A program made the position numbers and the translations under genes. From assembly GCA_036852015.1 (NCBI GenBank), contig JAANDG010000537.1, positions 37,475 to 101,474 on the forward strand: a stretch of DNA of 64,000 nt, in the 5' to 3' direction. The stretch comes from Pelodera strongyloides (Eukaryota; Nematoda; Chromadorea; Rhabditida; Rhabditidae). Shown piece after piece: positions 13,088-25,610 of this stretch (its first letter is position 1; each line of letters opens with the position of its first letter). Below the pieces are notes generated by a model. That model saw only the letters and a program-made list of their open reading frames with translations. It ran no database searches and was not told the origin of the DNA.

Positions 13088-16000
13088 TTACGCTGACTGC
13101 TTGACATCGGCTTTTCCTTTGTCATTAGGTGCATGCGCTGTCGAATCGGTCTCCTCCGGTGTATTAGACTTTGATGTGCTCTCTGAACAACGCCACGACA
13201 TTTACTAATACTAAAGAGGCGCCGAGGCGGAACGGTCAATAAGTGGTAGGTCCTCAATCCGCACAATTATGCTGGCTTGAGGCAGTATGTCTACAGGTAT
13301 TCCGTACCGCATATACTTATACTATGAGACAATAACATGACAGATTGAACATACTGATTTTTAAACAACCAATAATGCATTGCAACTATGTATTACATAA
13401 TCCCTCCAATTAAACACGAAGGCCAATAAAAAACAACCAACTTTGCTTGTTCATTCGTCTCAGGAAACTCTGCCGCTTCTGGTAAGCCTCGAGCAACTGG
13501 AATGATGACAATGACGTCAGTTCAGTGACAGTTACCAGTAACAAAAGAAAAGAATCGGCGGAATCGACTATGTATGTATTCGTGGTTTGGTTCTTGCTTG
13601 GTTCCAAAAAAAAAATTAAGAGCACCGCAACCCAGACCACTTGCGAGTACCAAGGACAACGTATCTTTCAAATAAAAACATAACATAAGTTCAAGCTCAA
13701 GTTCAAAAGTTGCATCCTTTGTCAATAAGGCATAATAATAACGGTTGCGGGTGAAACTTATGCCACACATATGCATACTACAAGGAACTGTAGGTGTCCA
13801 GCACACATTTCAAAACAAGGTCCCTTGTTAGTATGTTGGTGTCCTTACTGCATTGACATCTTAGGGTTCCTTTTGGTCTTTACAAAATTCACGTTTTTGC
13901 CTCATTTTTCTTTGCCTTATCCATCGACCAATAAAGATTTATTTAAAACCAAGTCACACGCCGACACGCCGCAACGACTTATGATTTAAAAAGGCATAAT
14001 CACACCAAATACAGCACAATTACGCAGACGCACGACGCACTCCGAAACCGATAACCAACCTCTATTTTTCGTTCTTTTGGCTCATCATAAGCCGACTTCA
14101 CCGGTCCACGCAAGGCACTTGCCGGAATAGGTTCGCCATCGATTTTGAACTTACCCAACAACGATTTCACAGCCTCAAACGCGTTCAACTAAAAGAACGT
14201 ATATTGACAAACGGTAAGACAGACCCAAACTTCCGGAAACGGTCGATATGAGCATCTAAACCTAACAGAAATAAGAACAATGGATCGATTTCAAAACCGA
14301 CACGAAAACGGTCAAGCCCTAAATCAATTGCAACACACCTCAAACACCTCGCGGGGTGTATAGTCGTGTTCGGTAATGTTGTTTGCACAATCATGCACCG
14401 AGTATCGTAACCTGAAAGAACCCATAATAAGTGCTCCAAGAATAGTGATTCGAAAAGTACACCAGGCTGCGCCCAAAACATGGCCCCTAGCACTCGAAAA
14501 AAACCGGCAGAAACTACCCACCCATCCTCAGCAACATCGTAGAGCACTCCGACTACAGTCATATCCTTGTCGGTACCCGGATTCGGCTTGGGAGCACCGC
14601 CAACCCTGCCTAGATCATAGTTCTCAGCATCCCACATGGCTTTGCGAAGCCGATCGGGCATTTTGTTGAACTTAGCTATCTGCAAGAAAAAATTACCTGT
14701 CATTGCAGCCTACAGGATGTTTGCGATTTTCGCGTAAATTAACGGAAACCAAGAGGGCCAATATAAGATAACGTCTTACTGTTAAGACAGATGGGAACTT
14801 CGAACGTAAGTTTACGGTACTATTGATCCTAAAATTCTATGTACATGAAGATAATGGGTCACTCTGAAGAAACACACAAATAACCCGCGAGTACATCGAA
14901 TAAAATGAACTCACAAAGCAGCTATAAATACTGATTCCCTCATCAAACCGTAGATTGTAAACTTTTAGACGCATAGGAAAAAACTGACAATTGCTTTGCA
15001 TCCTTGGTCTAGCAAATCTTGTTCGGTCTCCCAACTGTCCTCGTCTCTGAAATTCAAAATTTGAATAAAACACAAAATTCATCGCCAAGGACAAGGACTC
15101 CTTGTACGACGGGAACAGTAAGACGTGGCAATAGTCAAACACAAACTCACAAACCACGGCATCTGTCCTAATAAACAAAGATGCCAACCTTTCATAGCCG
15201 TACCACCGTACTTTGTATTCTTTTCCTTTCGTCTTAGGGTTTATGCGCTCGGCAATTATCTTGTCGACGACGTACCTAAAGTTCGAAGCTGAGTACAAGA
15301 AAAACAGTCAGTGATGTTGTTCTGCAACTATGGTCTCCGTGAAAACTCTAAGGATAACACATTAAACCACAAATGAACCAACGCAAATACTGATCGTTGG
15401 CGTTCATGGATAACAAACAGTTCATGTTTCAAATTTCCAAATTCCTAAAACAAACTCACTCTCCCTCGTCCATTTTGTTTTCAAAATCTTCAGGATTTCC
15501 ATGCACAGTTTTGTCCGTTTTCTTTGGAGAGCCACTGGCATCTGAAGACATTTTAGTGGATTCGCGAGATCGTTTTGTCGGTGGAGGAACGCGAGAAATA
15601 TCATCCGATTCGTAGCTCTTCAACGTCTTCTTGTGTGCGCTGAACATGCACAGATTAGTACAACAGAAACACAATAGTACAAACACGACCGAAGAAAAAA
15701 TATGTAAAAAAATTATAACCAGTATTCGACATTCGTTTTGCGTTAGAAGAAACAATAGCTTCAGACACAGAGGACAAGAAATATAAGGGCATAAATGGTA
15801 CGGTAGGAACAAACGTCACGAGTCACAAGGCAAAGGAAAAGGTATAGAACTAACATGGGTTTCGCGGGTTCAAGCACAATATTCCCATTCCCACCGGTGT
15901 TCTCGAGTAAAAGTTTGCTCTTTTCACCCTCGGCAAGTGACTTGAAAAGTGCAATCTAAAAGAAAACAATCACAACTGCCGTACGGTAACCCGAACCCGA

Positions 16001-17868
16001 ACCCGCCAGTGAATCGTAGTGAGGTGAGGTAAAATTGAAACCGTTTTCCATAGTGGTTTCTTGTGTATTTCACTATTCACTATCATTTTTTTCTTCTTGA
16101 TGAGCATATGACCAATAACAATTCTTCAAGCTCCCGGTTCACGGCAACTCACGAGTGTGGAACTGTTGCCAAATTTGTTTCGGTACGACGTTCCCAAACT
16201 CATAGAATAAGAACAGAATAATCCAAACAAACGAACCGACTGTTCACATCCACAGGCGCGCAAACTCTGATCCGATTCCCAGGTATCATCTTTGCTGAAA
16301 TGGGATGAGATATATGAGGTAGAAATATGAAAAAAGAGAAGAGGGGGACGTTTCGCATAAGTTCAACTGCCCCAATGGTCAGTAACATGCAACAAAAGAT
16401 GCTGACTAACATATAATATAAAAGTGATTGAGCGGAAGTTACAAACACAAAAATGTGTGTTGTGTTGGCGAGTGCATGCAGTGCTGTACAAGAAACATAT
16501 ACTTAACATTACAGAAGACCTAACTAGTTACTATCGTCTTATACACATACACTGACCTCGTATATCCCTTCCAGCGCACTCTGTAGTGTGTAATACCGTG
16601 GATTGTTTGCTCTTGTACAATATGATCCATCTCATAACTAAAAGATAACGATAACGTATATCACTTCATAATATCTGCATAAGTTTGACTTAGGTCAGGC
16701 GGTATTAGATTTAATTTGAAAATGTATGTATACTGGACTGAACAAATGTATTCTGCTAAATGCTATTCAAACTATGTTCCACTCTGTGCCGCCGGAATAA
16801 TCGCACACAAATTTGCTGCGTATAATACATGTTATTGAAAACGGCAGGTATACGCTTTAAACACGTTACGAATATAGAAAATTCAAATACATCCTGCTCG
16901 AATAAACAAACGCAGCACGCATACAAATATCAGGAACGGCTGTCAGAAAATAAAATGCCGTAGGCGTTGATAATTGTTATCCTAATCACGTCAACCAATA
17001 GAGAACTAATGCATACCGTTCAGCAGTATGCAGGATTTCCTCCTCCGATCGTTTCTTCTTCTTCTTAGGTGTAGTATCCGACTGTTTCCTGAATACATTG
17101 TACATATTACGTAGGTACCAAGTACCAGAAAACAGAACACTCCACTTTAGTCTATGCATAACAATCTTCCCCTCCAGTCTCTTCTCCGCGGTGGCCGTGG
17201 TACACTTAGCCCTAACAATCTTTTTACATATACTTACCATACCATATTACCAGTTGGTACAAGGTACAAGACCTAGGAAAAATCCATTCACTTCAAGAAA
17301 GCGAATTCAAGTTACAGGGTGTACCCATACTTATTCTGTGTAATTACCTGGTTGGCTTTTCTTTGACCTTTGAAGCTCTCGCCGATTTGCGTATGAAACC
17401 GTCTTGCTTAAGCTCTTCCATCAGTTCGACAGGAAACGACCCACTGAAATATATAAAGTTGATGAATTAGCGAGTAAAAAAGGTAAGGAAAAAGATAAGG
17501 TCGTGTAACGGTGTAACTATGACTCCTGCGATCAAGTTCTAAGCGTTGCATACGCCGCGGCCGCATACTGTATTGAATTGCACCACGATGCATTTTATAA
17601 AGCTACACGCTCTCGAGGCGTAGATTGTTTGTTTAACTTAATTTTATTAAAAAGAGAGAAAACCTGGGCACCGTTACTTACAACCCCCCCCCCCCCCAAA
17701 AAAAACCAACTTCTTCGCCAACGACGAATACACAGTACAGGCAGTGGACGTACGGGGTCTGGAGCTTCTTTTTTGTTCTCGGACAGAAGCAAGAACATTT
17801 GAGTTCTCTCCCTTTTTCCTTGGGGAAGATGAGCCTGCGCTGGTGCTGCTCCTTTTACGAGCACTCAT
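13088..17868 (-). CDS. double-chromodomain nuclear protein with chromoshadow-like C-terminal part (14 exons)
   Basis: 463-residue protein. Exons: 17711-17868, 17348-17443, 17017-17088, 16557-16637, 16237-16294, 15855-15955, 15460-15639, 15189-15275, 14989-15046, 14522-14679, 14348-14411, 14060-14188, 13442-13496, 13088-13182; all phases match. Chromodomain 1 (residues ~110-165) shows YEMDHIVQEQ, YRVRWKGYT and DDTWESDQ; chromodomain 2 (~250-305) shows YVVDKIIAER, YKVRWYGYE and DSWETEQD. Each has the Tyr/Trp/Trp cage that reads methyl-lysine in this family, and in both the second half is a 58-nt exon, so one arose from the other. Residues ~337-390 (VVGVLYD, DGLRYSV, HDYTPRE, NAFEAVKSLLGKF) resemble a diverged chromoshadow fold; this is inference. 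N-terminus and linkers are basic and Ser-rich. The ATG follows GCTTGCAG by one base (trans-splice-like). Likely a histone-mark reader. Confidence 0.82.
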
Positions 17869-18798
17869 GCTGCAAGCAACACTAAATACACTTAAAGCGG
17901 AACGGCATGTTTTTGAAGCGTATTCTTTATAGCTACATTCCCATGTACTATATGCAAATTCGAATCTGATCCGGAAGATCCTAACAATCTTGATCCTAAC
18001 AATTCTGACAATCAATTCTGATCCTAACAATCTTTTTACATATACTTACCATACCATATTACCAGTTGGTACAAGGTACAAGACCTAGGAAAAATCCATT
18101 CACTTCAAGAAAGCGAATTCAAGTTACAGGGTGTACCCATACTTATTCTGTGTAATTACCTGGTTGGCTTTTCTTTGACCTTTGAAGCTCTCGCCGATTT
18201 GCGTATGAAACCGTCTTGCTTAAGCTCTTCCATCAGTTCGACAGGAAACGACCCACTGAAATATATAAAGTTGATGAATTAGCGAGTAAAAAAGGTAAGG
18301 AAAAAGATAAGGTCGTGTAACGGTGTAACTATGACTCCTGCGATCAAGTTCTAAGCGTTGCATACGCCGCGGCCGCATACTGTATTGAATTGCACCACGA
18401 TGCATTTTATAAAGCTACACGCTCTCGAGGCGTAGATTGTTTGTTTAACTTATTATTATTAAAAAAGAAAAAGAAAAAAAAAAAAAAAAAAAACTTACAA
18501 CCCCCCCCCCCCCCCAAAAAAAAAACCAACTTCTTCGCCAACGACGAATACACAGTACAGGCAGTGGACGTACGGGGTCTGGAGCTTCTTTTTTGTTCTC
18601 GGACAGAAGCAAGAACATTTGAGTTCTCTCCCTTTTTCCTTGGGGAAGATGAGCCTGCGCTGGTGCTGCTCCTTTTACGAGCACTCATGCTGCAAGCAAC
18701 ACTAAATACACTTAAAGCGGAACGGCATGTTTTTGAAGCGTATTCTTTATAGCTACATTCCCATGTACTATATGCAAATTCGAATCTGATCCGGAAGG
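17205..18798. repeat. tandem duplication of the 5' end of the double-chromodomain gene
   Basis: About 17211-17970 and 18024-18798 are near-identical direct copies. Each carries a trans-splice-like acceptor, the start codon and exon 1 (17711-17868; copy 18531-18688) and exon 2 (17348-17443; copy 18160-18255). Both exon pairs encode the same 85-residue N-terminus (MSARKRSSTS to KVKEKPTR). The junction shows scrambled repeats of GATCCTAACAAT (17975-18035). The copies differ mainly in the intron-1 homopolymers. The upstream copy might be an alternative start, or a skipped or dead duplicate; an assembly artefact is also possible. Confidence 0.85.
17688..17706. repeat. G/T homopolymer run in intron 1 (proximal copy)
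   Basis: On the coding (minus) strand, right after the donor, the intron reads T7 then G12. The duplicate at 18473-18529 has T9, G15 and an additional T run of about 19. Such runs are prone to slippage and sequencing error, so their exact lengths are unreliable. Confidence 0.8.
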
Positions 18799-20162
18799 CA
18801 GGTAACATATGGGAATTTAGCTGCCCCAGAATACGTTTCACAAGCGAGTACGATAACGCTTTAAAGACGATATAGAAAACAGTGACAATAAATGAGTAAA
18901 TCGCGCAAAAAAAATGAAAACTACAGCACAGCAAAAGAATACCGCAAACAAGAAATCAAAGCACATACAAACGGAGAAAGGGGTTCGAGAACGCTTATCT
19001 CAACTATGTCGAATGTGCTCTATTTTACGCCCAAATTTGTCAGCAAAGCAAGTTTTATCGGGAAAATCCCTGTGAAATGAAGAAACAAAACAATTTTGCG
19101 CTCTGCTAGAGATAGGGGGGGGGGAGTGACAAATCGCGATGGCGAAAGAAGATCCATTGTCAGGGGTCAGGGGATAAAGTAATCGCGCAAGGACGTTTCT
19201 CTAGAGGTGATATACCGTAATCGATTGTTTCATCAGAAAAATATACTGTACTCAACTGCTCGGCTAAATACACTACAAAAGTACGTCACTGTAAAGTCTT
19301 AGCAAAAAAACTATAATATACGTGAAGCCTTATAATATAACCAAAAGGAACACAACATAATTTGTAAAATACCAGCCTTGTAATACACCAAAAGGAAGGT
19401 TCTGAGAGTTTGACTACAAAACTGAAACTTCAAAGTTCTATTGAAAATCGATCAAACACGTAAAGAAACAAACAAGCGAAAACCACAGTGGAGTGAGAGC
19501 TGAGAGAGAAAAGAGGCGAAGAAGAAAACGAGAGTGAATCACAGCTGTTTGCTCGGCCAAGTTGGAATTATAGAACTTTTTGAAGTAAACATTTCCTTCC
19601 TAAACCACTAAGATGTAAGGGAACAAAACGAAGGAAACAGATATCACATTCACATACAACTACATTAATTAGTAAAATATTTAAAACAAAATCTACGCTT
19701 ACAATTAGTTAATGGGTAGAAAACCACAGAACAACAGTGAAAATTGAGAGACAAAACAAAAAGTGGTGGGAAAATTTAAATATAGTAATTAGGGCATTTA
19801 ACCCCAGTATGTACAATTAAACGCTTGGCCATGCAAAGTACAGTTTATTGACAGACCAGACCGTCAATAGTTTAGTTACTGACATATTCGAATCTGGAAA
19901 CAAAACGGTTATTAAGTCTCCACCCAACAAGTATGTACATGTACTAGAAAGCTAAAAATAAGAGTCTCAAGAACTATCAACCAAGACACGGGGAATATCA
20001 AAATAATTTGAGCTTTGAGCATACTCAAGGCTAGTAAAAACCCAATATGCTGAGTACAAATAGAAGAACGGCATAAATACGATACAAAGTGAACAATATA
20101 ACTTATTACAGTCTTAATGTACAGCTTATTTAGGTTTAAGAACCATCAAAAACCGAAACGAG
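18799..20162. other. intergenic region, no gene seen
   Basis: Separates the stop of the unrecognised acidic gene from the duplicated 5' end of the chromodomain gene, both on the minus strand. AT-rich with a G9 run at 19116-19126. Open frames here are short and lack splice support. It may hold the promoter of the chromodomain gene. Confidence 0.5.
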
Positions 20163-23100
20163 TTATGTTACATGCATGCATCTGTCACGAAAGCAAAAAC
20201 AAACAAATATCATAAAGTAACGTAACGTTAACGTACCAGCCGAGACCATAGTTGCATGCACGCGATGAGATAAAACTTCAGTATAATATTGCCAATTGTC
20301 AAACACCGGAAGGCAGCACACCGTCGAACCTATAATGACGCACTTTCCAATATTACAACAAACAAAACATACTGTATGTTTAAACAATGTTTCGAACCCG
20401 CATAACTTTCGAAAGTCCATGCAAACTTCTTCCCACGCCAATTTCGTAATATGGGTTGTTAAGAGGGTTTGGGTTAGCGCTAAATCACACACCTTTTCAG
20501 GAAATATTCCCGGAACTCCTTGTCGGTGAAAATGACTTGAAGAATCTTTGTGCCAATTGTAAGTGGATCGCTTACTTCATGCTGAAAGAATCATATGTAA
20601 AAAATAAAAAATAAGCAAAGGCAAATTGCAACGCTCTGTTAAACTCATATAAAACATGAAAAACTATAATTAGCAACAAAACTATAAACCACAAAATAAC
20701 ACACTGCCACCGGATGACTAACTAATCAACACCAAATGAAAAGTACCGCCGTTCGGCGTTCGTCCTGAGTAAGTTTCAGAATCCCAGATCGCTCCAAATC
20801 ATTCAATGTAACCTTTCGCCCGCATTCCAAGTCGTTGAATAACCACATCTGAAGTTGAAAGAATTAACAGGTTTTATAGAGTGCAGCCTGTGCAGACCGC
20901 AGACGCGCATAACAGCATAACTAAACTGCCCAACAACAGGCTTAAAGCACTAAAGTAATGCACGTACAAATATCGCTAAACGGGCGACACTAAAAAAACT
21001 AAATCAGGAATTGACGTAAATATATCGCATGTGACAACCTTGTAAACTGTACCGAACATATGACCAATTATGCGAAATATATTTTAAAATAATGTTGAAC
21101 TCTCACCAAGTCGGCCAGGGACAATCCCTTCCCTTCAAGCGATTTTGTCACAGTCTTTTTCATCAGCCCTTCCTGATTATATACAACGGCGCGGAACGCA
21201 TCCAAGCACATATCAAGTTCTGTTTTCTGAAAACATCGGACTTCAAACTCAAATAGTGAACGTTTTGCTGTTGTGCCTTACTTACATAATAAATAACTTA
21301 TTTTCACGGTGTCAGTGTTTATATTTTATATCCAGGCCTTTGTGCTACGAGACGGAACATCTACGCAAGCACTGTTCCGTCTTCCGTTTTAAATACTTTC
21401 CTTGGTTTTCTGTCATTTTAACAGCCTTTCCTGGTGAACAATGTACTCCATTTGGACTTTCATTTTTGAATTCGAGGTCCAGAGAAAGTTTGACAAATGG
21501 ATTTGATAATGATAAAAAAATACAATAATTAATTATAATAAATAGGAACTTACGAAAGGAAATTCCGGGGGCGAGTCAGTCCTAGGACAAGTAGAGGGAC
21601 TGCAAAAGAAACCAACATCAGTGCATCAAATTGGACATTACAATCTGTCACCAGTGATTAATTAATCTGTGACAATATATAAAAATTAGGTTTAGGATTA
21701 CTCTGAATTTCGATCGTTAAAAAAAGAGTGACAGCGACCCACTAAAATTCGCAAATGTGATAAAAACGCATTGCTATTTATGGCTGGAAAAAGAAGCACG
21801 CAGCTCGCACTTTAAACACTCTAAATATTCAGACAAACAGACATTAATCCAGATGACAAAGAAAACTCACACAATGTCCGACATTGAGGCACGTGCTGCG
21901 GAAAGACTCATATGGCCTGAAAGATTACGTATCTATTATAATGTACGAAAATCCGACAACATTGCAGTTGGTGACGGTTCTTGCTTTGTCATATTAGCGG
22001 TAAAATCCATTGTCTCTCTCTAACCAGAGAACTGTGATAAGCACGTGCCTCGTTGAAAACAGAACCTCAGAATTCCGAATCACACTCTTATATTGCCACC
22101 ATTCCAACTTATTCGCGGGGAATGAACCAGCTTCGAAAACTCAAAAAGACTAAAGACATACCAAACGAACGTTCCAATTCCCGTTCCGTTCTCCCAGAGT
22201 GAACAGATCCTGTCCGAGATGCACTTGGTGACGATTCGGGCATATCGGATGTACTGTCTGACCCTGACCTAATAATGCCAAAGTTAAACTACAGTACGAA
22301 ATGATGAGTGAATGCAACAGCAACTAATAGTATTGATTGTTCCGCAAATCATTAAAGGTACGGTAGGCAGCAAAAAAAGACGTCCTTGACTGCGTAATAC
22401 AGTCATACCTCTACTACGGTGAAGTTAGGACTCCCAGCACAACAACGCAGAACTCCACCCCCGTAAAACTGAAATTTTGAGCATAAAAGCCAAAGAGCCA
22501 TTGAGCATACCTCAATGGACTGATCACACTTTCCCTAAACGATGTGGACACAGCAGGAAAACAATTCTGACTCTTCTGAGGTACAACGTCCGGCAAACGC
22601 GTCTAAAAGGAAACTTTCGTCAGGAAATGGAGCTGTATTTATGCATACTGCATACGCACTAGGCGTGTCCGTATACAGTAGACCAGACAATTGACAATGT
22701 ATACTATATACAATACACACATACCGAAGATATTTTCACAAGTTAAAGCCAGAGACTACATCATTATCACTGTCAATATGAATAAATGATAAATCTCATG
22801 CGCAAAATCACGCACTACGCACAAACCACATTCGAATTGGCATTGACCTATTGCAATTTACAGGGTGGTCCAATAGTTTTAAACCCTGGCATTTCCACCG
22901 CCAAAACAATAATATTGATGCAATAAACACGCGATTCGTTTTAAACAACGCGTTATAATGTTTTGCAGCATAAAACAAACAGTGTTTTCAAAATATCCCT
23001 CCTATTCCTTCACACAGGCCTCCAGATGCTTCTTGAACGAGCCCTCCGTGGAACGCAGGTATTTGGCGACACTTTAGCCCATAACTTCAGAAGGACAGGA

Positions 23101-25610
23101 CGGAGTGAGGTCAAACTTGTGTGAGGCTTGGTGCAGGTCTTCCTCTCCAAGTGTGATCAGGTGCAAAAGTCGGAAGAATTCAATTCGGACTAATACTGCT
23201 GCTATTCCGCATAGCTACAAATCCAGAAAACACGGGCATGAGAACAGCCCTACACGATCGTCGCCTCATGAGATGGTGCTGAGTCTTGATTGATGGTCAA
23301 GTGTATTCCATTGCAATAATTACGTCTATGCGGAAGTAGTGTGGGCATCAAAACGTTTTGTAGATAATTTTGACTGCGCACTTCGACGCTTTTAACTACA
23401 AAACCCAGTGAAGTCGTTTTCGTCGACGTCACAGCCGACCAGCTCACAGTAGTGGCTGATGGTATAATGATTTTGCCTCCGTTGACATCCTGGACCGATT
23501 TGCAAAGAACGTGCCGATTTTGGTGGCTGTAGACCTGCTGGTTCGTGAATAAAGCTCATCTGAAAGAAGGATACCCAAGGCGCGTTCCTCACGACGAATT
23601 TTATCAAGTTGACATGTTCGCTTTCCGACATCATTATTCAGCGAGCAGAAAAGATATCAACATGGTACTTCGCAAAGGCTTAGAGAACTGTGTAACGAAC
23701 CTTTGTGAAAAATATCACGTCATTTCAATGAAAACTCATGAAATTATTCAATTTCGAAAAAAAAATCTTGCAGGGTTTAAAACCATTGGACCACCCTGTA
23801 TAACCCATTTTCATTTATGCAAAGAATTTGCAGCCTGTGATATCCTAAGGGAGAGGCCCATGAGAAAAAAGTTGTACTCAATTTACTAGCACAGAATGTA
23901 CGGAATTTCAAAAATATTGCCGTGAAAACCGCATTACTTGAAGCCTTGAACTCATGGAGTTATTCCCGGGCAAACAGTTCTACCAGATACCGTAGTCGGA
24001 AACGTTTTTACGGTTTATATCCATTCATTAGCCTTCTTTCTCTTCATAATAATGGTTAAACGAATAAAGATCATTCCTACGGTAATAAAAAGGCGTTTCT
24101 AATACTATTATGCCTTAAACCTTAAAAGCGCAAAAATTGATTCTGATAACGGTACCTGGCCGAACTGTTTTCCGGGGAATAACTCTGTGAGTTCTAGGTG
24201 CAAAGAAATGAGGTTTTCACAGTAATATTTCAGAAATTCCGGACATACCGTGCAAGTAAATTGAGGAGAGCTTTTTTCTCGTGGGCCTCTCCCTTTAAAC
24301 ATACCTCCTCGTCAGGATCGTCTCCACTTTCACTAGATGAAGAAACAATCACAATTTCCTCAACTCCCTCAGGCGTATCTTCTTTTTTGACCTAAAACAA
24401 TCGAGAGTGAAAACTATTGAGAGCGAGAGCGCATGAACAAACATCTGGAAAAGGCTTCAGTATCCAGTTTATAGTTCGATTAGCTAGCTCGCACTTCAAT
24501 GTTCGCCCACGTTACTATGACTATAGTTCACATTCACCACTCAAAATCTTACTGGATTCGATGGGCCTTGTAGGTTAATTTCGCGAAAATGCGTATTCTT
24601 CGGCTTGAACTGAACATCGTGAATTGCCTTGCCCAGAATACCAGTATCAGTTTTAGCAGTTAAGAAAGTATATAGCATATCGTTTTGTTGTTTCTTGTCC
24701 AGAGTTTTCCACTCATCGAGTGAAATGCCTAGACATTCACTCTGAAATGCGGAAAGGTGAAAAATAAAGTTGACGATTTCAAGAAGCTGACATTATATGG
24801 ATGTATACAATGTCAATTTCTTCAAACCATTACACAGTGCTTGGACTTTGGACTAACCTGCCGCTAAAGCAAGATGCAAGAGTATGGAGCGTCACTTCAC
24901 AATTCATGCGGTTAGGCCTTGAAGAAACTTTCAAAACGGCAGGTTAGCCTCCAAGTCTAACACTGACACCAAAACCAAATACCCTCCTCATGACTCACAT
25001 TAAAATAATCTATGGCATGTTTTACACGCCCCGTATCCGTATCATCCGTCAAGAAAGCTGCAAGTTGTATCGATTCGTCCGCATGGCTGAGTTTCTTCCA
25101 AGTTCTCAGCGATATACCCAAGCAATTAGTCTAGAAACCAAGGGTGAATTCCCCCGAAATCCCGAAAAAAAAGGAAAATATGGGGCTCCAATCCAAAAAC
25201 TAGGAAGAACATGTTAACGCACTACAAATTATAACTCCCTAGAACCGAATCCACATCTTACAACTTACCACAAACTCTGGAGGCATCACATTCAGATTTG
25301 TTCGACTGTCAGAAAACCACTCACGGGAGTATCGATCCAACTCTTCTATATTCGCCACACGACTTAGTTTATCGGACGAAAACTGTAAAGGGACATGAAC
25401 AAAAATTCTACTTCACTTACTGAAGCACTTATGAACTTATTGATTAGCAATAAACAAATATGCCTCGGATCTGCAGGCGACAACGACTGGAAGATTTACC
25501 CTTTCCCATTTCACCATTGTACGTAAGTAAAAGTTCTTGTTTAATCAACGCATATGGTAAGAGTAGGAAATCAAAAAAAAACTTACATTTAATAGGCCTT
25601 CATTATTCAT
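20163..25610 (-). CDS. unrecognised acidic protein with a duplicated ~44-residue module (12 exons)
   Basis: Predicted 364-residue protein of unknown family. Exons: 25587-25610, 25421-25486, 25269-25382, 24999-25130, 24553-24741, 24305-24391, 22162-22268, 21554-21599, 21107-21226, 20747-20848, 20493-20581, 20163-20181; phases agree throughout, mostly phase 0. Exons 4 and 5 code for related modules: CLGISLRTWKKL, AAFLTDDTDTG, KHAI against CLGISLDEWKTL, YTFLTAKTDTG, KAI. An acidic Ser-rich linker follows (VSSSSESGDDPDEE). The C-terminal part (residues ~225-364) looks helical, with DLECGRKVTLNDLERSGIL and DPLTIGTKILQVIF; a BEN-like fold is possible but I cannot show it. The tiny last exon (RCMHVT) and first exon are the weakest joins. 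The 2-kb intron 6 is swollen by a MITE and a dead Tc1/mariner copy. Layout suggests a nuclear protein. Confidence 0.65.
22861..23798 (-). mobile_element. decayed Tc1/mariner-type transposon
   Basis: 938-bp element flanked by TA on each side, the target used by this superfamily. Terminal inverted repeats of about 29 bp: CAGGGTGGTCCAATAGTTTT on the left matches CCATTGGACCACCCTG on the right. Transposase fragments on the minus strand are split over shifted frames (around 23634-23400 and 23447-23250), with stop codons. A recognisable piece is the central INQDSAPSHEA block with its catalytic-type Asp, as in mariner enzymes. The copy cannot code for an active enzyme. It sits in intron 6 of the acidic-protein gene. 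Confidence 0.8.
23847..24296. repeat. MITE in intron (AGGGAGAGGCCCATGAG ends)
   Basis: A 450-bp palindromic element. Left end GGGAGAGGCCCATGAGAAAA, right end its complement CTCGTGGGCCTCTCCC. Inner arms also pair (for example TTATTCCCGGGCAAACAGTT against the complement at 24164-24182). The right flank is TTTAA and the left flank CTAA, compatible with an old TTAA insertion. Its right end is only 9 bp from exon 6 of the host gene. Confidence 0.7.

Noticed and set aside
13015..13266. 83-codon minus frame as the last exon of the chromodomain gene
   Set aside because: The TTGTTCAG acceptor at 13183 gives a phase-matched different frame ending KADVKQSA, which fits the preceding exon.
16150..16200. 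Extra exon between the two halves of chromodomain 1's tail
   Set aside because: It could join in phase, but its acceptor (CTATGAG) is poor and leaving it out gives an exact length match with chromodomain 2.
20163..20492. 109-codon minus-strand frame as a separate gene
   Set aside because: Most of it is intron of the acidic-protein gene; only the last six codons after an acceptor at 20182 fit the exon chain.
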